The notes beneath the pieces were generated by a model. It was not told where the DNA came from. It did no database searches and worked only from the letters and a program-made list of their open reading frames with translations. Shown in pieces: positions 7,716-13,851 of a stretch of 64,000 bases of DNA (positions within the stretch are counted from its first letter, which is position 1; each line of letters starts with the position of its first letter). The stretch is from a virus. The stretch is taken from the IMG/VR virus record IMGVR_UViG_3300027911_000001, positions 64,001 through 128,000 of that record; one strand, 5' to 3'. Position numbers and translations under genes: made by a program.

Positions 7716-7997
7716 ATGAATCCAGAAAATCCTGTATTTAGAGATGAGCTTTTGGAGCGCATTAGAGAGCTAGAAGCCGTATGTGTCCTTCAGAGAGATG
7801 CGCTGAAGAAGATTTCAGTGCCTAATTTTTCTAGGGTGCCGGATTTTATAGTAGCAGAAAAAGCCCTATCTATCGACGTACCTAAGAGTGTAGTTAGAAT
7901 TGAGCTTGAGCGTAAATTCGTACAGGCTTATCGAAACGAACCGCTTACTGTTCTTAAGGATATTCTAAACGAAATCGATGAATTGGAAAAACAATGA
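7716..7997 (+). CDS. small protein, unknown
   Basis: 93 residues. The N-terminal helix (ELLERIRELEAVCVLQRDALKKI) resembles a short coiled coil, and the C-terminal NEPLTVLKDILNEIDELEKQ is another helix. 4-nt overlap with the following gene. No family recognised. Confidence 0.6.
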   Translation: MNPENPVFRDELLERIRELEAVCVLQRDALKKISVPNFSRVPDFIVAEKALSIDVPKSVVRIELERKFVQAYRNEPLTVLKDILNEIDELEKQ

Positions 7998-8326
7998 AAC
8001 TATTTGGCGATATTTCAGAAGAACACAAAAGGTTATCTTTGGAACTTGAAGAGCTAGAGTCTTATTTCGATAAGAAAGGTCATGCTTTGCCCGGACATAT
8101 AGTAGCCAAGGCATATTTTTGCATGGCTCACGATTGGATCGAATTGGGATTAGATGAAGTCGGTCATGAGCTTTTCTTAAAAGCTGAAAAGGCCTGTCCT
8201 GGATACTTTAAAGGCCCTATGTTGCAACAATGCGCTCAGGACGAAGAGTTTAATTATTTGGTTAACAATGTAACCGCTTTGCTGGTTAGAATGGCTATCG
8301 ATCGTATTGAGGACTCTAAGGAATGA
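7994..8326 (+). CDS. small helical protein, unknown
   Basis: 110 residues, predicted largely helical: EEHKRLSLELEELESYFDKKG, HIVAKAYFCMAHDWIELGLDEVGHELFLKAEKA, then VNNVTALLVRMAIDRIE. The middle pair of helices resembles one tetratricopeptide-like unit, but only one such unit is present. ATGA overlaps at both ends. Confidence 0.6.
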   Translation: MKLFGDISEEHKRLSLELEELESYFDKKGHALPGHIVAKAYFCMAHDWIELGLDEVGHELFLKAEKACPGYFKGPMLQQCAQDEEFNYLVNNVTALLVRMAIDRIEDSKE

Positions 8327-8610
8327 GTGCCACCGTGGAAATAACCTGCACTTATTGTGGATATATGGAAGAAAGGGTTATTTTTAGCCAAAGTCAGTTG
8401 GAGGGCGCTAGATGTGGTAAATGCGGAGACAAAAATTTAAAGTTTAAAAATCCCTCAGAGTCCAAACTAGACACTTATTCTGGTTCTCCCCCTTTTAAAA
8501 AAGATCCTACCGCTAAAGACTTAAAAGAACTTAAAGAAAAGATAGAACAAGAAACCGATGATGGCTTACCATGGAGAATTCAATGGGGCTCAGATAGCGG
8601 GGGAGATTAG
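8323..8610 (+). CDS. zinc-ribbon protein
   Basis: 95 residues. CTYC (about 9-12) and CGKC (about 31-34) form a clear zinc ribbon at the N-terminus, followed by a polar linker and a helix (DLKELKEKIEQET). Such ribbons are common in small phage regulators of transcription or nucleases; no target can be named. Confidence 0.65.
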   Translation: MSATVEITCTYCGYMEERVIFSQSQLEGARCGKCGDKNLKFKNPSESKLDTYSGSPPFKKDPTAKDLKELKEKIEQETDDGLPWRIQWGSDSGGD

Positions 8611-8611
8611 C

Positions 8612-8821
8612 ATGTGTCAGATATGTTTAGAATGGGAAAAAGAGAAGATGACCAATAAGGAAGCCTTGAATGCTATTGGAGAGCTTCTTTCCGATAGTGA
8701 TGAGGAAACTAAGGCCCATTTATTTGATTTGGTTAATAGAGTTATAGATGAAGAGGAACTTGCTGATGACTCAAATACTATATCTTTTAGCGATCTAGAC
8801 GAGGACGATGAATGCCAATGA
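8612..8821 (+). CDS. small conserved phage protein with CxxC N-terminus
   Basis: 69 residues from ATG 8612: MCQICLEWEKEKMTNKEALNAIGELL, then a very acidic C-terminus (DLDEDDECQ). The MCxIC...WE...T..EA..N.GE pattern is a recurrent small phage family. A longer frame from 8558 lies inside the zinc-ribbon gene and is less likely. Confidence 0.65.
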   Translation: MCQICLEWEKEKMTNKEALNAIGELLSDSDEETKAHLFDLVNRVIDEEELADDSNTISFSDLDEDDECQ

Positions 8822-9150
8822 TTTCTTTGGTTATCGCATATACCTGTGCTAAGACTCCTACGGGATATAGCGATGCCTGTTCCCACGCTTTAGAGGCTGG
8901 GTCTAAGCAAAGTCAAATATACCAATATGAAGATGGTCAAGAAAATCGTCTTAAAAGCAATGCAAGGAACGAAGCTATTTACTATCTTGGAAAAGAGCCG
9001 ATTGAATTAGCCGGAGCGGGTCTGTACGTTTATAAGGTCTATAGAGATAAAAGTATCATCTTTAAGTTGCCTAATATGGGCTTATGCAATGATCTAAGTA
9101 ATAAAATAACTCCTAACTCCTATACGCTAAATATAGGGTGGGTATTTTAA
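8818..9150 (+). CDS. small protein, unknown
   Basis: About 110 residues, MISLVIAYTCAKTPTGYSDACSHALEAG..., containing Cys and aromatic residues and ending NIGWVF. ATG 8818 overlaps the previous stop (ATGA); ATG 8812 in the same frame is the alternative. It is followed by TAATG leading into the next gene. Function unknown. Confidence 0.6.
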   Translation: MISLVIAYTCAKTPTGYSDACSHALEAGSKQSQIYQYEDGQENRLKSNARNEAIYYLGKEPIELAGAGLYVYKVYRDKSIIFKLPNMGLCNDLSNKITPNSYTLNIGWVF

Positions 9151-9281
9151 TGAACGTACGCCCACTTACGATTATTGCCATATTTTTGATTTGGATGGTT
9201 TATATTGGTTATGTGGGTAGTAATATAAGTAAATACGTAAAAAATACGTTTAAAAATGGTCATGCGGAGATTAACCAATGA
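9150..9281 (+). CDS. small single-pass membrane protein
   Basis: 43 residues, MNVRPLTIIAIFLIWMVYIGYVGSNI then a basic tail. One hydrophobic segment (about 6-23) with positive charge after it. The start overlaps the previous stop as TAATG and its stop overlaps the next start (ATGA 9278), which supports it as a real gene. Confidence 0.58.
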   Translation: MNVRPLTIIAIFLIWMVYIGYVGSNISKYVKNTFKNGHAEINQ

Positions 9282-9421
9282 GGCGTTTAGGTATTCTGAT
9301 TCTTGTATTTTTTTCAGGTATGTTTTTAGCTGAGATTACTCACGAAACCACACATACACTTGCAATGTTAGACTTGGCCATGGCGGTCAGTTTATTTTTA
9401 CTTGGACTTTCTTACATTTGA
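9278..9421 (+). CDS. small membrane protein with two hydrophobic segments
   Basis: 47 residues. Hydrophobic stretches LGILILVFFSGMFLA and LAMAVSLFLLGLSYI flank a short His/Thr loop. The size and topology would suit a holin or membrane regulator, but no endolysin is adjacent, so that is only a possibility. ATGA overlap with the gene before. Confidence 0.55.
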   Translation: MRRLGILILVFFSGMFLAEITHETTHTLAMLDLAMAVSLFLLGLSYI

Positions 9422-9431
9422 GGAGACATAT

Positions 9432-10301
9432 ATGATTAAGGTAGAAATTGTTTGCGATTCTTCGGCCCCTAGCGGAATTAGGTTGACTACATTTGTACTT
9501 ACCTATCCTAGGTTTATTCATGCAGAGTTCATGACGCATCGCGTGTTTTCTCGTAACGCTTCTAGCTCTAGAGCTATTCCCGTTGCAAAACAGATTCAGA
9601 TGGTTTTGGACAATCCTGCCGTTCCTTTAGCTTTCAGCACTAATCAGAAGGGGATGCAAGGAGGAGCGGCTCTAACTGGACCAGAAGAATACGAAGCTAA
9701 AAAGGCATGGGTTGAAGCTATGTATTTGGCTGTCGATCAGGCTAAAAAATTAGCAGACTTAAATGTACATAAGCAGTATGCAAATCGTTTGCTGGAACCA
9801 TTTTCACATATTACGGTTGTTTGTACCGCGACCGATTGGGATAATTTTTTTGCTCTGCGTTGCCATGAAGCTGCCCAGCCAGAGATTCATGCTTTGGCCG
9901 ATTGTATGTACGATTTATATGTAAACAATAGTCCCAGGGAACTGCTGTGCGGTCAATGGCATTTGCCGTTTATTACACAAGAGGATGAATTAGATACCCA
10001 TTCTGAGCTAGGATGCGGAGAAACTAGAGAAGAACTTATAAGCGCTTTGTTAAAGCGTTCAGTCGCTCGTTGCGCTAGGGTATCCTATCTAAATCACGAC
10101 GGCACAAGCTCTACATTAGCCCAAGACCTAGAGCTGTATGGACGTTTGGTTGGAGCCGCCCCAATACACGCATCCCCAGCGGAGCATCAAGCCCTAGCAT
10201 TGGCCGATTCCACGCATAGATCTGGCAACTTTCGTGGATGGATTCAATATAGAAAAACCCTAGAGAATGAAAACGTAACAGAATTCAAGAAAAATCCATA
10301 A
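9432..10301 (+). CDS. thyX: flavin-dependent thymidylate synthase ThyX-like
   Basis: Converts dUMP to dTMP using FAD and methylene-tetrahydrofolate. From ATG 9432 (GGAG at 9422) it has 289 residues. The ThyX signature RHRxxSxNxxSxR appears as THRVFSRNASSSR (35-47), so the first Arg is replaced by Thr. Downstream, FFALRCHEAAQPEIHALADCMYDLY and the C-terminal HASPAEHQA fit the longer phage branch of the family. It completes dNTP supply together with nrdAB. A frame from 9402 is longer but lacks a binding site. Confidence 0.85.
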   Translation: MIKVEIVCDSSAPSGIRLTTFVLTYPRFIHAEFMTHRVFSRNASSSRAIPVAKQIQMVLDNPAVPLAFSTNQKGMQGGAALTGPEEYEAKKAWVEAMYLAVDQAKKLADLNVHKQYANRLLEPFSHITVVCTATDWDNFFALRCHEAAQPEIHALADCMYDLYVNNSPRELLCGQWHLPFITQEDELDTHSELGCGETREELISALLKRSVARCARVSYLNHDGTSSTLAQDLELYGRLVGAAPIHASPAEHQALALADSTHRSGNFRGWIQYRKTLENENVTEFKKNP

Positions 10302-10306
10302 AAACG

Positions 10307-10314
10307 AATCTTTA
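10307..10314 (+). promoter_or_regulatory. AATCTTTA motif
   Basis: AATCTTTA followed by GATAAGG, 12 nt before the ATG at 10327. One of seven plus-strand intergenic copies in the window. Confidence 0.5.
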
Positions 10315-10326
10315 GATAAGGCAACA

Positions 10327-10581
10327 ATGATTGAAGATCTTGGTAGATTCAACAAAACTGTTAAGGAATATATACAATCTCTCTTTTTAGCAAGAGACGA
10401 AGAGGGTCGTAAAAAAATCCTTGATATTTCCGATGCCAATAAGGTTCCATGTATTATAGTGGCCTATTGGTGCGGTGAAGTATCGGGCTATCCAGACTAT
10501 TTAAAGAAGTCGGTTGATTCGCTGATGAAGTTTTACGACTACAAAGAAATTAAAGGTAAAAGCGAAGGGTGCCCATGGTAA
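10327..10581 (+). CDS. small protein, unknown
   Basis: 84 residues, start supported by AAGG 9 nt upstream. Helical N-terminus (RFNKTVKEYIQSLFLARDEEGRKKIL) followed by VPCIIVAYWCGEVSGYPDYLKKSVDSLMKFYDY. It overlaps the HAD gene by 7 nt, suggesting coupled translation. No family recognised. Confidence 0.6.
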   Translation: MIEDLGRFNKTVKEYIQSLFLARDEEGRKKILDISDANKVPCIIVAYWCGEVSGYPDYLKKSVDSLMKFYDYKEIKGKSEGCPW

Positions 10582-10985
10582 ACGCATGTTTTTTAGATTT
10601 TGATGGAGTTGTCATTGTTAACGGAGTCTTCTCTAAGGCTGCCGTATTCAATTTAAATAGTCTTCTTGAAAAAGAACCAGAACTTAAAATCGTCATATCT
10701 TCTTCTTGGCGCCACAAAGGACTTGAGTTTTGCAAGATTCTTTTAGAAGAAAACGGGATTGACTCTGATAAAGTAATTGGGATGACTGATGCTAAACTTT
10801 CCGAAGAAGGCCGTGGAGGACATATCGAAAGATATCTTTATTCTCACGATGTTGACAAATTTGTCATCCTAGATGATCAAGGACCTAAAGATATGGATAA
10901 TATCTCTTCTTATCTAGTTAAAACTAATCCCTTTGTTGGGCTTACTGCGTCCGATGTGGCTAAAGCCATAAAAATCCTAAAGTAA
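10575..10985 (+). CDS. HAD-domain protein, Swiss Army Knife RNA-repair type
   Basis: About 136 residues from ATG 10575 (in-frame GTG 10569 is the alternative). D8-F-D10-GVV is HAD motif I, ISSSWRHKG is motif II, and FVILDDQG is motif IV. The SSSWR form is characteristic of HAD domains attached to RNA-repair proteins, also found as stand-alone phage proteins. A polynucleotide phosphatase role is possible. It is the last gene before the structured RNA block and ends 2 nt before an inverted repeat. Confidence 0.75.
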   Translation: MVNACFLDFDGVVIVNGVFSKAAVFNLNSLLEKEPELKIVISSSWRHKGLEFCKILLEENGIDSDKVIGMTDAKLSEEGRGGHIERYLYSHDVDKFVILDDQGPKDMDNISSYLVKTNPFVGLTASDVAKAIKILK

Positions 10986-10987
10986 TG

Positions 10988-11012
10988 AACTATCCGGAAC
11001 TTCCGGAAAGTT
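10988..11012. terminator. inverted repeat, possible bidirectional terminator
   Basis: AACT-a-TCCGGAA-c-TTCCGGA-a-AGTT: near-perfect inverted repeat just after the HAD stop (10983-10985) and at the 3' side of the minus-strand RNA array. No T-tract follows on either strand, so it is a candidate only. A second, imperfect hairpin centred on ATGGCCAT (11021-11028) lies beside it. Confidence 0.5.
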
Positions 11013-11037
11013 AACTATAAATGGCCATAATTAACTT

Positions 11038-11253
11038 AAATGGCAGGTCAGACGCGACTCTGACTAATTGACTATTGTGCAGTCTCTTACCCTGCACTCA
11101 TACCTGAGTGAGCGACTCAGGGCATAATTAGGTCAATTGTGTTGGATTGCTCACCATTCACGTACGCATCTAGTGGCTATTTCGTTTACCCAAGTCTGTT
11201 CTGCCGACCTCATAAAGGGACTGCATCGCCACGGCTTACATACTGCTGCCAAA
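11038..11253 (-). ncRNA. structured RNA unit A of a tandem array
   Basis: No plausible gene occupies this block. On the minus strand the unit opens with TGGCAG (11251-11246) and closes with CTGCCA (11046-11041), a 6-bp terminal helix. Directly abutting its 3' strand is GTCAG/CTGAC (11047-11064), a 5-bp hairpin with an 8-nt loop. Next to that, AATTGAC/GTCAATT (11066-11072 with 11132-11138) encloses two perfect hairpins, 11077-11097 (6 bp, 9-nt loop) and 11103-11121 (7 bp, 5-nt loop), a three-way junction. Strand is inferred from the abutting promoter. No known RNA family recognised. Confidence 0.65.
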
Positions 11254-11268
11254 CTCTTTATATCATAA
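11254..11268 (-). promoter_or_regulatory. TATGATATA promoter of RNA unit A
   Basis: Minus strand TTATGATATAAAGAG. The TATGATATA box ends exactly 7 nt before TGGCAG, the first helix strand of unit A. Confidence 0.6.
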
Positions 11269-11453
11269 ATGGGCAGGCCAGTCACTACTCTGGCTATGAG
11301 AAGGTTAACCCACGACCTCTCAGGGATGCCTAGGCAGGCTTATTTGAATGGTCCCTATATGTCTCCAGTGGCGGTTTATGGGGACTACCCCGATTATTAG
11401 TAGACCTCTATAGATCGATACCGTTACCCACAGCTTTCCATATCGCTGCCAAA
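11267..11453 (-). ncRNA. structured RNA unit B of a tandem array
   Basis: Minus-strand unit homologous in layout to unit A. The terminal helix is GGCAG/CTGCC (11250-type position 11446-11450 with 11272-11276). Abutting it is GCCAG/CTGGC (11277-11294), again 5 bp with an 8-nt loop. Further internal hairpins are 11298-11321 (7 bp with one bulged A), 11322-11356 (AGGGA/TCCCT enclosing GCCT/AGGC) and GGGG/CCCC around 11380-11391. The unit has little primary sequence in common with A outside the ends, but its ends align base for base. Confidence 0.63.
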
Positions 11454-11454
11454 T

Positions 11455-11468
11455 CCATTATATCACAA
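11455..11468 (-). promoter_or_regulatory. TGTGATATA promoter of RNA unit B
   Basis: Minus strand TTGTGATATAATGG. The box ends 7 nt before TGGCAG of unit B and begins about 4 nt after the terminal helix of unit C. Confidence 0.58.
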
Positions 11469-11471
11469 TTT

Positions 11472-11648
11472 AATTGGCGGGTTGGATTGTTTACCAACAC
11501 TGAATTCCCTACGTTTCTCCATGGCTTCCATAGGGTTCAAACTAGCTTGTCCCAGTTCACAAGATAAAAGCCGTCAAAAATATATGGGCCATACTTCTAG
11601 CTGTCAACCCACATAAGTCACGCGTACCGTTCCCGCGCAGCCGCCAAA
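11472..11648 (-). ncRNA. structured RNA unit C of a tandem array
   Basis: First unit in the direction of transcription. The terminal helix TTGGCGG/CCGCCAA is 7 bp (5' strand near 11647-11641, 3' strand 11480-11474). Abutting it is GTTGG/CCAAC (11481-11498), 5 bp with an 8-nt loop. Internal hairpins: CCCTA/TAGGG (11507-11535) and CTTGT/ACAAG (11546-11563). Compared with A and B the terminal helix carries a compensatory A-T to G-C change, which supports pairing. Confidence 0.63.
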
Positions 11649-11663
11649 CCTTATATATCACAA
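11649..11663 (-). promoter_or_regulatory. TGTGATATA promoter of RNA unit C
   Basis: Minus strand TTGTGATATATAAGG. It overlaps the stop codon of the lipoprotein gene (TGA, 11660-11658) and ends 7 nt before TGGCGG of unit C. Confidence 0.6.
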
Positions 11664-11879
11664 TTTGTTAAATGGGTTCTTTTCTTTGCTAATATCTCCA
11701 GGGCTTCCGTCAAAGTTATGGACAGCGTCTAGCTTATCACAGTATTTTGCGTAAAAATCTTCTTTATTTTCTGAAGACCCCCAAACACCCCTGATGCCAT
11801 CTCTACAGCCTTGATCATATTCAGAAATACTAGCGCATCCAGATAATATTAAAAATACTAACATCGTTACAGTTTTCAT
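11658..11879 (-). CDS. small lipoprotein
   Basis: 73 residues: MKTVTMLVFLILSGCASIS is a lipoprotein signal with lipobox LSGC (Cys 15). The mature part of about 59 residues is polar with two Cys, including YDQGCRDGIRGVWGSS. Inferred to be anchored in the host envelope (Ser after Cys would favour the outer membrane in enterobacteria). AAGGAG lies before the ATG. Last gene of the envelope operon and directly upstream of the RNA array. Confidence 0.68.
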   Translation of the reverse strand: MKTVTMLVFLILSGCASISEYDQGCRDGIRGVWGSSENKEDFYAKYCDKLDAVHNFDGSPGDISKEKNPFNKL

Positions 11880-11888
11880 TTTTTCTCC

Positions 11889-12164
11889 TTAGAATTTATA
11901 CTTATTACTACGTTTTTTATTCCCGCCATCAATCGATTTCATAGTAGGAAAGTCTCTCGGTTTTTTACACCACATACAATAATACAACCTTATCTTATAT
12001 CTAATCATTTTATGGAAACCAAGCTTACATCTTAGTTTCTTGTAAAGGCTAAATATAAAACCTTCTTCGACGAAAATAGATAGAGGCACGGCAATAACTA
12101 CCAAAAGGAAAATTAATCCTGTTATCATTAGTACGTTATGTATGAATTCTACTCTATCGCTCAT
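11889..12164 (-). CDS. membrane protein with C-terminal Cys motif
   Basis: 91 residues from ATG 12164, which overlaps the upstream stop (TAATG). A strong hydrophobic segment (VLMITGLIFLLVVIAVPLSIF, about 11-31) is followed by a basic cytoplasmic tail with YYCMWCKKP, a CxxC pair. A longer frame to 12227 exists inside the upstream gene. Function unknown. Confidence 0.6.
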   Translation of the reverse strand: MSDRVEFIHNVLMITGLIFLLVVIAVPLSIFVEEGFIFSLYKKLRCKLGFHKMIRYKIRLYYCMWCKKPRDFPTMKSIDGGNKKRSNKYKF

Positions 12165-12745
12165 TAATGTTTCGGGCACCACTTTGAATGCATTGTTGAT
12201 TTTGTAGCTTCTGCTCCGCACTCGCACACAGGCTCTACTTTGGCTTGTGTAAGTTTATCGAACTCTCTAATTAAGTCCCCTTTTTCTTTAATCTTAGCGC
12301 TTACGTTTCCAAAAACATTGACGGGAAATGTAGTGCCTGTTGTGCTTATATTACCGACATTCGCGCCTCTGATAGTTCCAGAAAGTTGGATCCAAACTTC
12401 ATTCTTGTCGTCCCATTGCCATGTAGAGTCCACTAGTCCATTTGCATCCCTAAGATCAAAGTAATATCCGTCATATGGAGGTCTAGCGGAACTAACGAAT
12501 CCGTCAGGATAGGTATATTTTTTAGTAGGAGCCGTTACTGAGCCACTCACCGGAATTGCGTTTTGCATTAAGAGCTTCATTTGAAGCTGCATAGTATGCA
12601 TAGACAATGCCGCTATTTCAAGAATAGCTCGGGCAGACTGTTTAGCGCTCACGTCATGGTTATAGTAATATGGACATCTAGCCTCATACAAAGCTAACAT
12701 TTGGTTAAGAATTTCTTTTTGGGTTTGCACTTCAAATTCTTTCAT
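12164..12745 (-). CDS. conserved phage protein with C-terminal zinc motif
   Basis: 193 residues. Helical N-terminus (EILNQMLALYEARCPYYYNHD, LEIAALSMHTMQLQMKLLMQ), a beta-rich middle with aromatic and Gly residues, and a C-terminal CECGAEATKSTMHSKWC-type cluster that could bind zinc. The arrangement recalls proteins seen near virion genes, but I do not recognise a function. AAAGG stands before the ATG. Confidence 0.58.
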   Translation of the reverse strand: MKEFEVQTQKEILNQMLALYEARCPYYYNHDVSAKQSARAILEIAALSMHTMQLQMKLLMQNAIPVSGSVTAPTKKYTYPDGFVSSARPPYDGYYFDLRDANGLVDSTWQWDDKNEVWIQLSGTIRGANVGNISTTGTTFPVNVFGNVSAKIKEKGDLIREFDKLTQAKVEPVCECGAEATKSTMHSKWCPKH

Positions 12746-12756
12746 TTTTTACCTTT

Positions 12757-12984
12757 CTAACGGGTTCCACAGTCAAAGGCCGAATATAACGTTTCATCAG
12801 AATTAATCCAATAAATGCATCCCGTATGTTTATCTTTTTTATCCATGTAAGTAAACTCTTGATAACGATTTATGTATTTATCATTTACGTACAAAACATT
12901 CTCTCCAAGTTGATCGCATGGACGATACTTGCCTGTCCAAGAATTGGGGCAATTCAATACTAATAATGCAATAAAACCTGACAT
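12757..12984 (-). CDS. small protein, possibly exported
   Basis: 75 residues. The N-terminus MSGFIALLVLNCPNSW is hydrophobic and could be a weak signal, with Cys residues spread through the rest (CPNSW, RPCDQ, TGCIYW, FDCGTR). Four Cys in a short possibly periplasmic protein would allow two disulfides. Lies between the PagL-like gene and the zinc-motif gene in the same operon. Confidence 0.55.
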   Translation of the reverse strand: MSGFIALLVLNCPNSWTGKYRPCDQLGENVLYVNDKYINRYQEFTYMDKKDKHTGCIYWINSDETLYSAFDCGTR

Positions 12985-12993
12985 ACGGCTCCT

Positions 12994-13485
12994 TCACCAT
13001 TTATGGCTAAGTTCAAAAATAAGAAAATCTCTACCATGGTTAGGTGAACAAAAGCTAGCGCAAGAGATATGTTCATACTGGAATCCAGCGCCATCTCCCT
13101 TTTTATCCCTAACCCCTAAATAAAGTTCCCCATTGAATTGGGGAAAAGAACTTCCAAGCTGCGTGTCTGGAGTACTAATGGCAGCTAAACTCCATCCGCT
13201 TCTTACTTCTACAGGATCCAGACTTATCTCTACCCCTGGACCGCTAGAAACCCAAAATCCAGCTTTTCTAGTTAAGTCAGACGATCCTTCGCCCCAGTAG
13301 CCACCCTTATATTGCCAATATATGCCTGACCATAAAGTGGAGCGATACCCTAACTCGAAATATTTGTTTTGGCCAAGAAAGCTATCTGCATCGTGAAATA
13401 TACCTAATCCATATCCCAAGAAAGCCTCTTCTCCATAAGATAAGTTACTTAAAAAGATAGATAGTGTTAATAACAGTATTCTCAT
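12994..13485 (-). CDS. PagL-like lipid A deacylase / outer-membrane beta barrel
   Basis: 163 residues with signal peptide MRILLLTLSIFLSNLSYGEE, alternating beta-strand pattern and a terminal aromatic (W163) as in outer-membrane barrels. H139-x-S141 followed by D153 reproduces the PagL catalytic spacing (His, +2 Ser, +12 acidic; the usual Glu is Asp here), and SPNHGRDF matches the PNxG loop. PagL enzymes remove an acyl chain from lipid A. Length agrees with PagL (about 150 mature). Inferred to alter the host outer membrane. The catalytic claim rests on motif spacing only. Confidence 0.62.
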   Translation of the reverse strand: MRILLLTLSIFLSNLSYGEEAFLGYGLGIFHDADSFLGQNKYFELGYRSTLWSGIYWQYKGGYWGEGSSDLTRKAGFWVSSGPGVEISLDPVEVRSGWSLAAISTPDTQLGSSFPQFNGELYLGVRDKKGDGAGFQYEHISCASFCSPNHGRDFLIFELSHKW

Positions 13486-13688
13486 TAGTTTTTCCTAATA
13501 TCCTTCAGTTCTTTTTTAAGTCTAGCTGTTTGCTGAACAAAAAAATCGTCTAACCCACCGTTTTTACTAGATATAGCTCTTTCAGAAAGCTTAATTAACG
13601 TTAACAAGAATTCTTTTTCTGATCTAGATGAATTAGTCTTCTTTTTAGCGGTCTTATTCTTTTTGGCCATTATTTTTGCTATCCTCAT
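13485..13688 (-). CDS. small basic helical protein
   Basis: About 67 residues, Lys-rich N-terminus (MAKKNKTAKKKTNSSR) and helices EKEFLLTLIKLSERAI and QQTARLKKELKDIRK. The first base of ATG 13688 coincides with the start predicted from the promoter at 13694, so the mRNA may be leaderless. ATG 13670, with GAGGAT about 11 nt upstream, is the alternative start. First gene of the minus-strand envelope operon. Confidence 0.55.
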   Translation of the reverse strand: MRIAKIMAKKNKTAKKKTNSSRSEKEFLLTLIKLSERAISSKNGGLDDFFVQQTARLKKELKDIRKN

Positions 13689-13693
13689 ATTTA

Positions 13694-13722
13694 ACACTAC
13701 ATGACCGGTTAGGATTGGTCAA
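13694..13722 (-). promoter_or_regulatory. sigma70-like promoter of the envelope operon
   Basis: Minus strand TTGACC (13722-13717), 17-bp spacer, TAGTGT (13699-13694). Predicted start at about 13687. Confidence 0.6.
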
Positions 13723-13763
13723 GAACTATTTTTTATTCTTGTTTTATGAAAGATTACGGATAG

Positions 13764-13777
13764 TTATGATATATTGG
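13764..13777 (+). promoter_or_regulatory. TATGATATA late-type promoter of the tail operon
   Basis: TTATGATATATTGG without a recognisable -35 box. AATCTTTAG lies 32 nt downstream of the box start (13797-13805) and the tape-measure ATG is at 13852. Confidence 0.6.
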
Positions 13778-13796
13778 ATATATGGCTTAAAATCTG

Positions 13797-13805
13797 AATC
13801 TTTAG
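13797..13805 (+). promoter_or_regulatory. AATCTTTA motif
   Basis: AATCTTTAG in the predicted 5' leader of the tape-measure mRNA, at about +18 from the inferred start. Confidence 0.5.
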
Positions 13806-13851
13806 TCTATAAGGTTAATTAGGGCTAAAAAAGATAAGGTATCGAAATTAA

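Noticed and set aside
9402-9431. longer ThyX start
   Set aside because: Overlaps a small membrane-protein gene and has no binding site; GGAG supports 9432.
11139-11333. 64-residue plus-strand ORF inside the RNA array
   Set aside because: No ribosome binding site, unusual composition, and it runs across two RNA units and a minus-strand promoter.
11038-11648. tRNA or tmRNA genes
   Set aside because: Terminal helix and adjacent arm look tRNA-like, but loops are 8 nt without the TTCRANT pattern, no CCA end, no D or anticodon arm, and no tag-peptide frame was seen.
11038-11663. CRISPR array
   Set aside because: Repeats are about 200 bp apart, short and tied to promoters; no spacer-sized regular units and no cas genes.
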